DNA of 37,469 nucleotides from IMG/VR virus record IMGVR_UViG_3300034196_000127, positions 1-37,469 of that record. One strand, 5' to 3'. The translations under genes and the position numbers were made by a program. The notes under the pieces were generated by a model. It did not search any database and had not been told where the DNA came from. It worked only from the letters and a program-made list of their open reading frames with translations. This document shows positions 12,157-19,243 of the stretch, piece after piece. This DNA comes from a virus. Positions within the stretch are counted from its first letter, which is position 1. Every line of letters begins with the position of its first letter.

Positions 12157-12372
12157 TTTTTTTTCAAACCCTTTGCACAGGCCCTCGGAACCTTACCAAC
12201 TTGTCTTCTGAGACACCAAAAGCGCCGGCCTGGTGGCCGACGCCTGGTGCTGAGCGGGGGCTCAACGCAACGAGCCGGCTCTAGAGTGGTGGAGATGGGG
12301 GGACATAGCCCACCTCCGCCACCCTAGAACCGGCTCCGCTATGCGAATCATCGCATAGCAGAGCCGGTTTTT
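12157..12372. other. 216-bp structured gap with competing hairpins
   Basis: No gene is seen here. It starts with an orphan copy of the recurring box (12162-12175). It then holds a hairpin around GGCCTGGTGGCC (near 12225), a 23-base arm pair (12272-12294 with 12314-12336, three mismatches) and the terminator at 12328-12373. The arm at 12328-12336 can pair in either of the last two, so they exclude each other. Confidence 0.65.
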
Positions 12373-12373
12373 T
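12328..12373 (+). terminator. Strong rho-independent terminator
   Basis: Eighteen base pairs with a single mismatch (12328-12346 with 12351-12369), loop ATCA, and six T at 12368-12373. It ends plus-strand transcription exactly at the stop codon of the opposing recombinase 2 gene. Confidence 0.9.
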
Positions 12374-13452
12374 CATGCCGCTTTCCCGCCGATCACCCGG
12401 AAGGTGAGCCGCTCCACCCCCTCCCGCTCATCGCTCGTGCGCGCAGCGGCCGGCAGCTCGGCCCTAAAGCGCAGCAGCTCGACCGCCTCGTGCTCCTTTG
12501 CCGACGACGCCGCGATGTAGCGCAGCGTGGTCTTCGGGTCGCTGTGGCCCAGCAGACGCTGGATCGTCAGCAGATCCACCCCGCGCACATACAGCTCGGT
12601 CGCAAACGTGCGCCGCAGCTGGTGCGGGCTGACCAGCGGCGGCAGCTCGCCCTCGGCCACAGGCCAGCGCCTGGGCAGCCAGCGCTCGAAGACATGGCCC
12701 ACCGAGCGGTGGTCGAGCCCCGCGTCATCACCACCAGTGCTCAACACCGGCGCGTGGGCCGGCTGCGGCCCGGCCTCGGCCAGCTCGGCGAGCAGCTCGG
12801 CGCAGATCGGCACCACCCGCGAGCGGCCGCCCTTCCCGTAGCGCACGGTCAGCTCGCGCCGCTCCAGATCCAGATCCCCCCAGAGCAGCTTCGCCACCTC
12901 CTCCCGCCGCAGGCCGGCGTACAGCATCAGCAGGATGCAGCGCCGGTTGCGCGGCCAGGTCACCCGGTGTGACCGTGGCGGCTTGTCGATCGCCGTAAAC
13001 AGATCGCGGATCTGGCTCCGGGTAAGCACGTTCGGCGGGGGCGGGATCACCCGCGGATGGCGCACCCCGAGCGCGGGGTTCTCCGTGAGATAGCCCCGCT
13101 CAACGCACCAGGCGCAGAAGGTGCGCAGGGTGGTCAGCGCATTCCGGGTAGTCCCTGGGCACACCAGGGTGCCCTCCGGGTCGCCCCGTCGCCGGCGGCG
13201 GGTGGGCCGGCTGCCCAGGGCGGTCTTGTAGTCGGCGATGCGGTGGCGGGTCAGCGCATCGACCCGCAGGTCGGCGCCCGCCCAGGCTAAAAACGCCTCT
13301 ATGTGCTGGCGATACCGCGCTACGCCGCGTGGCTGCATGCCGTCGGCGGTGCGCGATGCGCACCAGTGGTCGAGCAGATCCACGATGCGCGGGGACGGGG
13401 CCTCAGGGGGCTGCCGGAGCAGCCACCGGAGGATGGTTCGGAGGATAGCCAT
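12373..13452 (-). CDS. Tyrosine recombinase 2
   Basis: A 359-residue recombinase, distinct from the first. ATG 13452 is chosen for its AGGAG site; the open frame extends further without one. A SAM-like core-binding domain spans about 20-125 and the catalytic domain about 140-330. Catalytic residues: Arg182 (AGLRREE), Lys207 (GKGGR), His277-x-x-Arg280 (HQLRRTF), His303 (LGHSD), Tyr312 (LRYIAA). XerC/D-like in layout, with an extra 30-residue C-terminal tail. Two recombinases in one phage genome suggest separate jobs, integration and multimer resolution, or one acquired with the neighbouring array. Confidence 0.92.
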   Translation of the reverse strand: MAILRTILRWLLRQPPEAPSPRIVDLLDHWCASRTADGMQPRGVARYRQHIEAFLAWAGADLRVDALTRHRIADYKTALGSRPTRRRRRGDPEGTLVCPGTTRNALTTLRTFCAWCVERGYLTENPALGVRHPRVIPPPPNVLTRSQIRDLFTAIDKPPRSHRVTWPRNRRCILLMLYAGLRREEVAKLLWGDLDLERRELTVRYGKGGRSRVVPICAELLAELAEAGPQPAHAPVLSTGGDDAGLDHRSVGHVFERWLPRRWPVAEGELPPLVSPHQLRRTFATELYVRGVDLLTIQRLLGHSDPKTTLRYIAASSAKEHEAVELLRFRAELPAAARTSDEREGVERLTFRVIGGKAA

Positions 13453-13821
13453 ACGTCGAACTCCTGGTACTCCCTGGCCAGGGTCAGCGAATGGCGCGCG
13501 CCAGATCACGCCCGCGCAGGAAGACACCCTGCGCGGGCAGACGTCGCGCACAAGAGTACCAGATCTAAAGGGCGATACAACCATACATCGTAATTTTCCC
13601 CGGCTGTAATGATATTTTTCACCCCGCCGCCGCTCGGCTCAACGGCGCAGCGGCGGGGCCTACCACCTGGCGGCCGGACGATGCCGGACGGCCGCCAGAA
13701 CGTCACTATGCACGATGCACCACGACGCCACAACCCCCGCGAAGCCCGCACGAGGCCCCCCGCGAACGAACGGCGGCGCTGGGCCACAACGGGCCGCACT
13801 GGGAGGCGGCGAACAAATCCA
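13453..13821. other. Gap upstream of recombinase 2 with hairpins
   Basis: About 370 bases without a convincing gene. Two GC-rich hairpins with 9-bp arms lie at 13622-13658 and 13667-13698. An A/T-richer stretch (13565-13620) could hold the recombinase promoter: on the minus strand TTACAG, 18 bases, TATGGT. A reading frame is open on the plus strand here but has arginine- and proline-rich, unlikely content. Confidence 0.5.
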
Positions 13822-14100
13822 ATGACAACTACGCGACGGCGCTGGCCGACGGCGGCGAGTGCCGCACGCCGGCTGGCGATGCGAAACCTGGAGCGCCAGA
13901 TCCACATCTATCGCGAGCTGCTGCGCGAGCCGAAGATTTATGGCGACAACAAGCTGGCGAGGATGATCTACGAGGCGATGGCCCTGGCCGAGCAGGCCCT
14001 CCGCGAGCTGGCAGAGGTCAAGCCCTACCCCGATGACGAGGCGCCCAGCGAGGCGCCCGCCGAGGGGGACGCGAACACCCCCGCCGAGCCGCATATCTGA
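13822..14100 (+). CDS. Small helical protein, start uncertain
   Basis: The convincing part begins at Met 13879 (RNLERQIHIYRELLREPKIY, then KLARMIYEAMALAEQALREL) and ends in an acidic, proline-rich tail. Neither ATG 13822 nor 13879 has a good ribosome site, so the product is 92 or 73 residues. An overlapping frame just upstream also reads plausibly (HNGPHWEAANKSNDNYATAL), so a frameshift or sequencing indel near 13875 is possible. Function unknown. It precedes the replication initiator. Confidence 0.5.
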   Translation: MTTTRRRWPTAASAARRLAMRNLERQIHIYRELLREPKIYGDNKLARMIYEAMALAEQALRELAEVKPYPDDEAPSEAPAEGDANTPAEPHI

Positions 14101-14166
14101 ACCATCGCGGGGGTGTTCGCGGGGCATTCCCGGGGCTATACCCGGACAGAGCGCCCGATGAGGATT

Positions 14167-14206
14167 AAAAAGCCCCATCGCCCAGGCATATGCCTGGGCG
14201 ATGGGG
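14167..14206 (-). terminator. 34-bp perfect palindrome with T-run on the minus strand
   Basis: Bases 14173-14206 form a perfect palindrome (17-base arms, half CCCCATCGCCCAGGCAT). On the minus strand it is followed by CTTTTT, giving a terminator that faces recombinase 2. It lies upstream of the initiator gene, so on the plus strand it is in that gene's leader. Confidence 0.7.
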
Positions 14207-14313
14207 AGACGCCGAGCCATCGTCGCCTGCGAGCGAGCGAGGGCAATAGGAAAGGGTTGCACCACTATGATACCACGGCCACTGTGTCAGCCAGTGTCAC
14301 ACGGAGGGACGCC

Positions 14314-15600
14314 ATGATGGCATTGCCTTCCCCTATTATCGACCAACTGCTCGATCTGAACCGATCCGCACAACTCAAAGGCGCGCTGCGGATCTACGCG
14401 CTCGCCGGCACCGACGGGGTGGCCGTGCTGAACGGCGGCGTCCGCGGGTGGGCTGAGGCCCTCGGCTGCGGGCGTAGCTACCCGAAGGTGTTGTTTGGTG
14501 AGCTGGAGCGGCTTGGCATCATTCACGGAGTTGAGTTCTACCCGGGTGAGGGGGGCCAGGTTGCCGAGGTGTACCTGGAGCCGGCGGCGGATTCGATCAC
14601 TGATCAGGCGCTGGCTCCCGCGCTGCCACCGGACGGCCATGACGGATCGCATCAGGACGCGGAATGCCATGCGGCTGATCGATCACTGATCGAACCCCCC
14701 CACACCCCCCTATATGGTACTGATCATGATCTTAAGCAGCAGCAGCATGCGGCTAATCCGAAATCGGATATTGCTGATGAGCCCGGCATGACGGGCCGAC
14801 TGCTGCGACAGGAGTTCCCCCAGGTTGACCAGGCGCTCATCGCCGCCTGGGAGGCTGACCCGCGCGTCGATACCGAAGCGGCGGCGAAAGCGCTCTGCGG
14901 CCAGCCCGAGGCGACCCTGGAGCTGTGGCACGCGCAGATCGCAGCAGCTGAGCGCCGGCGTGGGATCGACACGCCGATCGGCTTAGTCTTGGCAATCTGG
15001 GGCTGCGGTAAGCTTGTGAACTCGCCACGCGCCCAGTCGCGGCCACCCGAGCGGCGATCCTGCCGGCCCCCATTCCCGCCAGAGATCAACCCGGCGAACT
15101 ACCACGACAACCCGCTGTACCTCGTCGGCGACGGCCCCGACGACCGCGCCGTGGAGACCGAAGCCGATCTGCCGGCCCAGGCCGAGGAGGCCCGGCGCGA
15201 ACCCCCGCCGCCCCCCGAGCCCGCCCCGCCTCCGTCGATCCCCTTCCTGCTCCAGGGAGCCGTGAATATGGGAGGCCAGCCGCGCAACCCCGTCGAGCAG
15301 GCGTTTCTCATCGAGCGCTTCGAGGCCGGCGACGATTCCCGCGCAGCGGTGCGGGCGCTGTACAACCGGCGCCGCGATGAGCTGGCGCGGCTGAAAGCCA
15401 GGGACGAGGCCCTGGTCGCCGAGGTGGCGCAGCTGCTCGGCGGCGCGCCGCCGACCCCAGACGAGCGGCGGATCATCGCAAGTCGCCTAGGCCTCAAGGA
15501 CTCTCCCGAGGAGATCGCGGCGGCGCTTCGGAGCAAGCGCGAGCGCCAGCCCAGCCGGAAGAAGCGGGCGGTCGTAGACCGCCCGCCAGGAGGTGACTAG
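14314..15600 (+). CDS. Replication initiator-like winged-helix protein
   Basis: A 428-residue protein. ATG 14314 is preceded by GGAGGG. Residues about 10-95 look like a winged helix-turn-helix (ALRIYALAGTDGVAVLNGGV, WAEALGCGRSYPKVLFGELE, RLGIIHGVEF). A polar linker follows; its DNA carries repeated TCGATCACTGATC motifs. A helical middle (LLRQEFPQVDQALIAAWEAD) ends in GCGKLVNSPRAQ. Then come a proline-rich stretch and a basic C-terminus. DNA-binding head, internal repeats and first place in the replication/segregation operon parallel lambda O-type initiators. No helicase or polymerase motif is present, so host replication proteins would be recruited. The role is inferred. Confidence 0.6.
   Translation: MMALPSPIIDQLLDLNRSAQLKGALRIYALAGTDGVAVLNGGVRGWAEALGCGRSYPKVLFGELERLGIIHGVEFYPGEGGQVAEVYLEPAADSITDQALAPALPPDGHDGSHQDAECHAADRSLIEPPHTPLYGTDHDLKQQQHAANPKSDIADEPGMTGRLLRQEFPQVDQALIAAWEADPRVDTEAAAKALCGQPEATLELWHAQIAAAERRRGIDTPIGLVLAIWGCGKLVNSPRAQSRPPERRSCRPPFPPEINPANYHDNPLYLVGDGPDDRAVETEADLPAQAEEARREPPPPPEPAPPPSIPFLLQGAVNMGGQPRNPVEQAFLIERFEAGDDSRAAVRALYNRRRDELARLKARDEALVAEVAQLLGGAPPTPDERRIIASRLGLKDSPEEIAAALRSKRERQPSRKKRAVVDRPPGGD
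14593..14731. other. Iteron-like repeats inside the initiator gene (candidate origin)
   Basis: TCGATCACTGATC occurs at 14593-14605 and 14679-14691. A related ACTGATCATGATC, containing the palindrome GATCATGATC, is at 14719-14731. They cluster in the part that encodes a linker of the initiator, as origin iterons do in lambda gene O. A locally A/T-richer stretch follows (to about 14780). Confidence 0.5.
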
Positions 15601-15602
15601 AC

Positions 15603-15818
15603 ATGTCCACACGCCCGCTCATCGCCAGCGAGCGCCTCGATGACCGGCTCGGCGTGATGGTCGTCGCCCGGCCCAGCCAGGCCGGCGCCCCGCCCAGCGT
15701 GTTCGCGGCGGCGCTGCGGCTCGCGCTCGCGCAGACGCTCCCGCTGCCCCAGCGGGCGGCGCGGGCCTGGCGCTGGCAGTGGCAGCACCGCAGTGCCATG
15801 TGCGCGAGGAACAACTGA
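15603..15818 (+). CDS. Small basic protein, 71 residues, unknown
   Basis: ATG 15603 comes 2 bases after the initiator stop, with AGGAGGT just upstream in the end of that gene. Helical with alanine-, arginine- and tryptophan-rich content (AALRLALAQTLPLPQRAARA, WRWQWQHRSAM). No family is recognised. It is coupled between the initiator and the ParB-like gene. Confidence 0.6.
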   Translation: MSTRPLIASERLDDRLGVMVVARPSQAGAPPSVFAAALRLALAQTLPLPQRAARAWRWQWQHRSAMCARNN

Positions 15819-15819
15819 G

Positions 15820-16872
15820 ATGCCCAACGCTATCGACACCACGCCCGCCGATGCGCCGCTGAGCGGCGATGAGCAGCGCACCCTGGCCGAGCACGAGGCG
15901 GTGATCGCCGACGGCATCACGACGTTCCTGGCCGTCGGCGCATCCCTCGCGGCCATCCGCGACGGCCGCCTCTACCGGGTCGCCCATGACAGCTTCCCCG
16001 ACTACCTGGCCGAGCGCTGGCCGCAGCTCGGGGGCCGGCGCCAGGCCGACCGGCTGATCATCGCGGCCGAGGTGAACAAGGACTTGAGACCAATTGGTCT
16101 CAGTGTGGCGAACGAGGCGCAGGCCCGCGAGCTGGGCGGGCTGCCCGCCGAGGGCCGACGGGAGGCCATGCGCCGCGCCACAGCCCAGGCCGGCGACAAG
16201 CCGCCCATCGCCGCCCAGGTGCGGGCCGCCGCCCGCGCCGTCGCGGCCGAGCCCGCCCCCGAACCCCTGGCCGCCGTCGCCGCAGCGCTGCGGCACGGCA
16301 CCATCCACGACGCCTACGCCGCAGCGCAGGCCGCTGGCGCACACTACGACCGCGCCATGGCCGCAGTGGACGCCCGGGTCGAGGGCAGGCCGCTGGACGC
16401 CGCCCTGGCCATCCTCCAAGCGCCCGAGGACAAAGGAGCCCCGATGCCCACGATGCCCACGCCGGCCACGGAGCCGGCCCCCACGCCCGCCCCGCCGGCC
16501 TTCGACGCCCGGATCTGGTCGCTGTACGCGACGGCGGCCGGGGCGAAGCTCATGGTCTACGCCCACGACTACCAGCTGATGACGCCCGACGAGACGCGCC
16601 GGCGCTACACCGACGATGCCCTGCCCGCCCTGATGGAGCGCATCAGCGCGCTGATGTACGCGGCCCTGGCCTCGCACGCCCCGCACGCCCCGCACGCCGG
16701 CCGCCCGCGCCTGCCCCGCATCCCACCCCGGCCCGCGCCCGCCCGCGACGACGACCCCGTCGGCCTGGCCCGCGAGGCGACGGAGTGGCGGCGCTGGGCG
16801 CACTGGGCCGAGGACACGGTGGCACTGCTGTCGGGGGATGAGCGGCCCGCACGCGAGAAAGGAAACCTATGA
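15820..16872 (+). CDS. ParB/KorB-like DNA-binding protein
   Basis: A 350-residue protein. ATG 15820 lies 1 base after the preceding stop. Residues about 40-145 match a domain common in plasmid and phage proteins: LAAIRDGRLYR, HDSFPDYLAERW, RQADRLIIAAEV, EAQARELGGLPAEGRREAMR, with a helix-turn-helix around the RQADRLI helix. A helical alanine-rich part, a proline hinge (near 220) and a second helical domain follow. Its place in front of the ParM operon suggests operator or partition-site binding. A perfect 18-bp palindrome (16085-16102) lies in the codons right after the HTH. DNA binding is likely; the specific role is inferred. Confidence 0.65.
   Translation: MPNAIDTTPADAPLSGDEQRTLAEHEAVIADGITTFLAVGASLAAIRDGRLYRVAHDSFPDYLAERWPQLGGRRQADRLIIAAEVNKDLRPIGLSVANEAQARELGGLPAEGRREAMRRATAQAGDKPPIAAQVRAAARAVAAEPAPEPLAAVAAALRHGTIHDAYAAAQAAGAHYDRAMAAVDARVEGRPLDAALAILQAPEDKGAPMPTMPTPATEPAPTPAPPAFDARIWSLYATAAGAKLMVYAHDYQLMTPDETRRRYTDDALPALMERISALMYAALASHAPHAPHAGRPRLPRIPPRPAPARDDDPVGLAREATEWRRWAHWAEDTVALLSGDERPAREKGNL
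16085..16102. repeat. 18-bp perfect palindrome in the ParB-like gene
   Basis: TGAGACCAATTGGTCTCA, perfectly symmetrical, encoding part of the segment between helix-turn-helix and the following helices. It could be an internal operator. Since homologues of the domain have a variable, glycine/proline-containing segment here, it may be neutral. Confidence 0.5.
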
Positions 16873-17786
16873 GCGCTGATGATCGGGAGGTGCTGCAGGA
16901 GCGCCTGCGCAGGGCCGAGGATCTGGCCGCCGCCGCCGCCGGCGATGTGGAGGCCGCCACGACCGCCCGCGCAGCGGCCCTGGAGCTACGCCAGGAGCGT
17001 GCCGGGCTCCTGGACATCGCGGCTGCGGCCGAGAGATTCCTACGTGCGGCCGGGATGGCCGAGGATCTGAGCGCTCCTGGCGCCGCGCTGGAGCAGGCCC
17101 TGGCCGCGCAGTTCCCCGAGCCCAATCCCGGACGCACGCGCTGGTGGATCAGCCATGCGATCGATGCCGCCCGGTTGGTCCCGGCGAGCGACCTGCCGGA
17201 GATCCGGGCTAGCGAAAACCAGCGGCGCTATGTTCGGGGCGCGAACGAGGAGCGCGACGCGGCGAACCTGCGGGCGACCGCGTGGTATCAGCAGTGGGCA
17301 GACGCCAACCGCGCGGTCGAACGGGCGCAGCTGCGCGCGGCAGGGGCGGAGGCCCGCGCCCAGCGCCTCATCGGTCAGATGGGGGCCGCCGTCGCCGACG
17401 CCGCGCCTGATCTCGGCGACTGGCTCGCCCAGGAGGCCGCCCCGCGCCGGCCGGATCGGAGCCTGCCGCCGGCAGAGATGATCCTCCGCCTGGATGGCTA
17501 CATCGGCGCCGCCCGATACGTGATCGCCGGCCTCCAGGGCAGGCCCTTCTCCTGGCGCGGCGTGGACGGCCAGCACGAGTTGCCCCGACTGGCCGCGATG
17601 GGCGTGACGCTGGTCTCGAAGAGCCACGCCGAGCGGCTCGGCTACCGGCTCAAGAAGAACGCGCAGCCGGTGGGCGAGCGCTACTTCCAGTCCCCGATCA
17701 GCCGCGCCGCCTTTGTGTACGTGCTGGAGTGCCAGTGTGTGCCGGCTGATCCCGAAGAAACGAAAAAAGCAGAAGCCGAGTTATGA
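16869..17786 (+). CDS. Coiled-coil protein of the segregation operon, 305 residues
   Basis: ATG 16869 overlaps the preceding stop (ATGA). Residues 1-60 and about 125-170 are long charged helices with coiled-coil character (LQERLRRAEDLAAAAAGDVE; RAVERAQLRAAGAEARAQRL). The C-terminal third is a compact domain (LDGYIGAARYVIAGLQGRPF, VTLVSKSHAERLGYRLKKNA). The family is not recognised. Coupling to the ParB-like gene and to ParM suggests it works with them. Confidence 0.65.
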   Translation: MSADDREVLQERLRRAEDLAAAAAGDVEAATTARAAALELRQERAGLLDIAAAAERFLRAAGMAEDLSAPGAALEQALAAQFPEPNPGRTRWWISHAIDAARLVPASDLPEIRASENQRRYVRGANEERDAANLRATAWYQQWADANRAVERAQLRAAGAEARAQRLIGQMGAAVADAAPDLGDWLAQEAAPRRPDRSLPPAEMILRLDGYIGAARYVIAGLQGRPFSWRGVDGQHELPRLAAMGVTLVSKSHAERLGYRLKKNAQPVGERYFQSPISRAAFVYVLECQCVPADPEETKKAEAEL

Positions 17787-17806
17787 CCACGACAAGGGAG
17801 TTATCG

Positions 17807-18790
17807 ATGCTCGCAGGACACGGCCCGAACATCGGCCACGGCCACGTGAAATACATCGTTATCGACAAGAGCGGCAAGGAGCTGCCGCCGGTCATCTTCC
17901 CGGCGATGATCGCCCGCGCCGGTCGCGCCGTCGCCGGCGCGCTCTCCAGCGCCGCCACCGTGGACCGGGGCGGCGCGCAGTGGTGGGTCGGCGACGACGC
18001 GCTGCTGGCGCCGAGCCAGCTGACCATGCTGGCCCAGGAGCGCCTGAGCGACCCGATCTTCGTCCCGGCCCTGGTGAGCGGCGCGCTCCAGCGCCTGGGG
18101 CACCTCAACGGCGCCGCCAGCGGCGTGTGCGTCACCGGCCTGCCGGCGACCTGGTCGGCCGACGTGGAGAAGGCCCGCGCCCTGGGCGAGCGGCTGCGGG
18201 CCGCCGCCCCCGGCTACACCAAGATCCGGGTTATCCCCGAGCCCCTGGGGCTGATCTACAGCGCGCTCCTCGACGCTGACGGGCAGCTCGTGGGGGACGC
18301 GGCGCTGACCACGGGGCGCATCGCGGTGGCCGACCTCGGCCACCTCACCGTGGACCTCTCGACGATCCGGCGCCTCACCCCCGAGCCGGCGGGCCTGGAG
18401 ACCTATCAGCTGGGCACGGTCGTTCCTCTGCGCCAGATTCGGGCGCAGCTCTCCAGCCACTTCGAGCGCGAGCTGAGCCTCTACGAGACGGATATGGCGG
18501 TGCGAGCCGGCGGCATGCGCGTGGCCGGGCAGCAGCAGGCGCTGCCCGTCGGCTGGGATCGCCCGCTGCGCGAGGCCGGCGCGGCAATCGCCGCCCGCCT
18601 GGTCGAGGCCTGGGGGCGCGGCACGCAGTTCGACGCGATCCTGATCGGCGGGGGCGGGGCTGAGATCCCGCACCTGGTCGAGGCGATCCGGCGCTCCTTC
18701 CCCCACGCCGCCGCCGTCGCCGACCCGCAGATCGCCATCGCCCGCGGCTACGCGAGATTGGCCCGCCGCCTGGCCCGCGAGGCGGCGTAA
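17807..18790 (+). CDS. parM: ParM-type actin-like ATPase
   Basis: A 327-residue actin-fold protein. The ATG at 17807 has GGGAG 6 bases away; ATG 17783, eight codons upstream, overlaps the previous stop (ATGA) and is the alternative. Actin signatures: phosphate-1 loop GPNIGHGHVK at residues 6-15, phosphate-2 VADLGHLTVD at 174-183 and adenosine motif IGGGGAEIPHL at 280-290. EPLGLIYS (145-152) matches the connecting strand region of ParM. ParM proteins polymerise to push plasmid copies apart. Phage relatives (Alp proteins) move or position viral DNA. It sits in one operon with a ParB-like gene and an adaptor-like gene carrying palindromes. Confidence 0.85.
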   Translation: MLAGHGPNIGHGHVKYIVIDKSGKELPPVIFPAMIARAGRAVAGALSSAATVDRGGAQWWVGDDALLAPSQLTMLAQERLSDPIFVPALVSGALQRLGHLNGAASGVCVTGLPATWSADVEKARALGERLRAAAPGYTKIRVIPEPLGLIYSALLDADGQLVGDAALTTGRIAVADLGHLTVDLSTIRRLTPEPAGLETYQLGTVVPLRQIRAQLSSHFERELSLYETDMAVRAGGMRVAGQQQALPVGWDRPLREAGAAIAARLVEAWGRGTQFDAILIGGGGAEIPHLVEAIRRSFPHAAAVADPQIAIARGYARLARRLAREAA

Positions 18791-19140
18791 TGCCATCGAC
18801 GCTGCCTCAGCTGCCGGTGCGAACCAGCCAGGCTCTGCGCGATCTGATCGCGCAGGCCGGGCCGGTCAACGCGGCCGTGCGTGCGCTGCTCATCCTGGGC
18901 GCCCATGCGGTGGGGCTGGATATCGGCCCCGCGATCGAGCCCGAGATTTATTCCCTGCTGGCGTGTCCGACGCTCGACCCCGCGATCCGTGTAGCTCTGG
19001 GCGCAGTGGAGATCCATGCGCCTGTGCCAGCGTCCCGCATAGGTGACAGCACCGGTGCTGTCACCGGTGACAGCACCGGTGCTGTCACCTTACCAGCGAG
19101 GGAAGATGACCCGTTTGCGGGGATAGGGATCGAGGTCTGA
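18790..19140 (+). CDS. Adaptor-like protein after ParM (ParR candidate)
   Basis: A 116-residue protein; its ATG at 18790 overlaps the ParM stop by one base (TAATG). Residues 8-40 (VRTSQALRDLIAQAGPVNAA, VRALLILGAHAVG) could form the helical part of a ribbon-helix-helix fold, as in ParR. The next 40 residues are helical. The tail encodes GDSTGAVT twice because two perfect 24-bp palindromes lie in it, and ends in the acidic DDPFAGIGIEV, a plausible ParM-contacting peptide. Size and position fit a centromere-binding adaptor. Sequence similarity to ParR is not obvious. Confidence 0.55.
   Translation: MPSTLPQLPVRTSQALRDLIAQAGPVNAAVRALLILGAHAVGLDIGPAIEPEIYSLLACPTLDPAIRVALGAVEIHAPVPASRIGDSTGAVTGDSTGAVTLPAREDDPFAGIGIEV
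19042..19089. repeat. Two tandem perfect 24-bp palindromes (candidate centromere)
   Basis: GGTGACAGCACC followed by its complement makes one 24-bp perfect palindrome; a second identical copy follows without a gap (19042-19065 and 19066-19089). The result is four 12-bp half sites in alternating direction. Iterated sites next to parM/parR genes are the hallmark of partition centromeres. It lies in the 3' part of the adaptor gene, in frame. Confidence 0.65.
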
Positions 19141-19157
19141 GAGACAGGAAGAAGGAA

Positions 19158-19184
19158 GCGGGCCGATGTAGCGCATCGGCCCGC
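19158..19184 (+). terminator. Hairpin between adaptor and membrane-protein genes
   Basis: Perfect 11-base arms (GCGGGCCGATG and complement) with loop TAGCG. A second hairpin with 8-base arms (CGCTGGCG) follows directly. There is no T-run. They divide the operon into a replication/ParM part and a membrane/ATPase part, and probably lower expression of the latter. Confidence 0.5.
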
Positions 19185-19243
19185 CGCTGGCGAAGGGCCA
19201 CCACGCCAGCGTAGCAAGGAATCTACCACGAAAGGGCCTTCCC

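Noticed and set aside
10182-12175. Integron attC-type cassette array
   Set aside because: Boundary elements were examined for GTTRRRY/RYYYAAC core sites and the usual attC inverted arms; these are not present, and gene orientation alternates, unlike integron cassettes.
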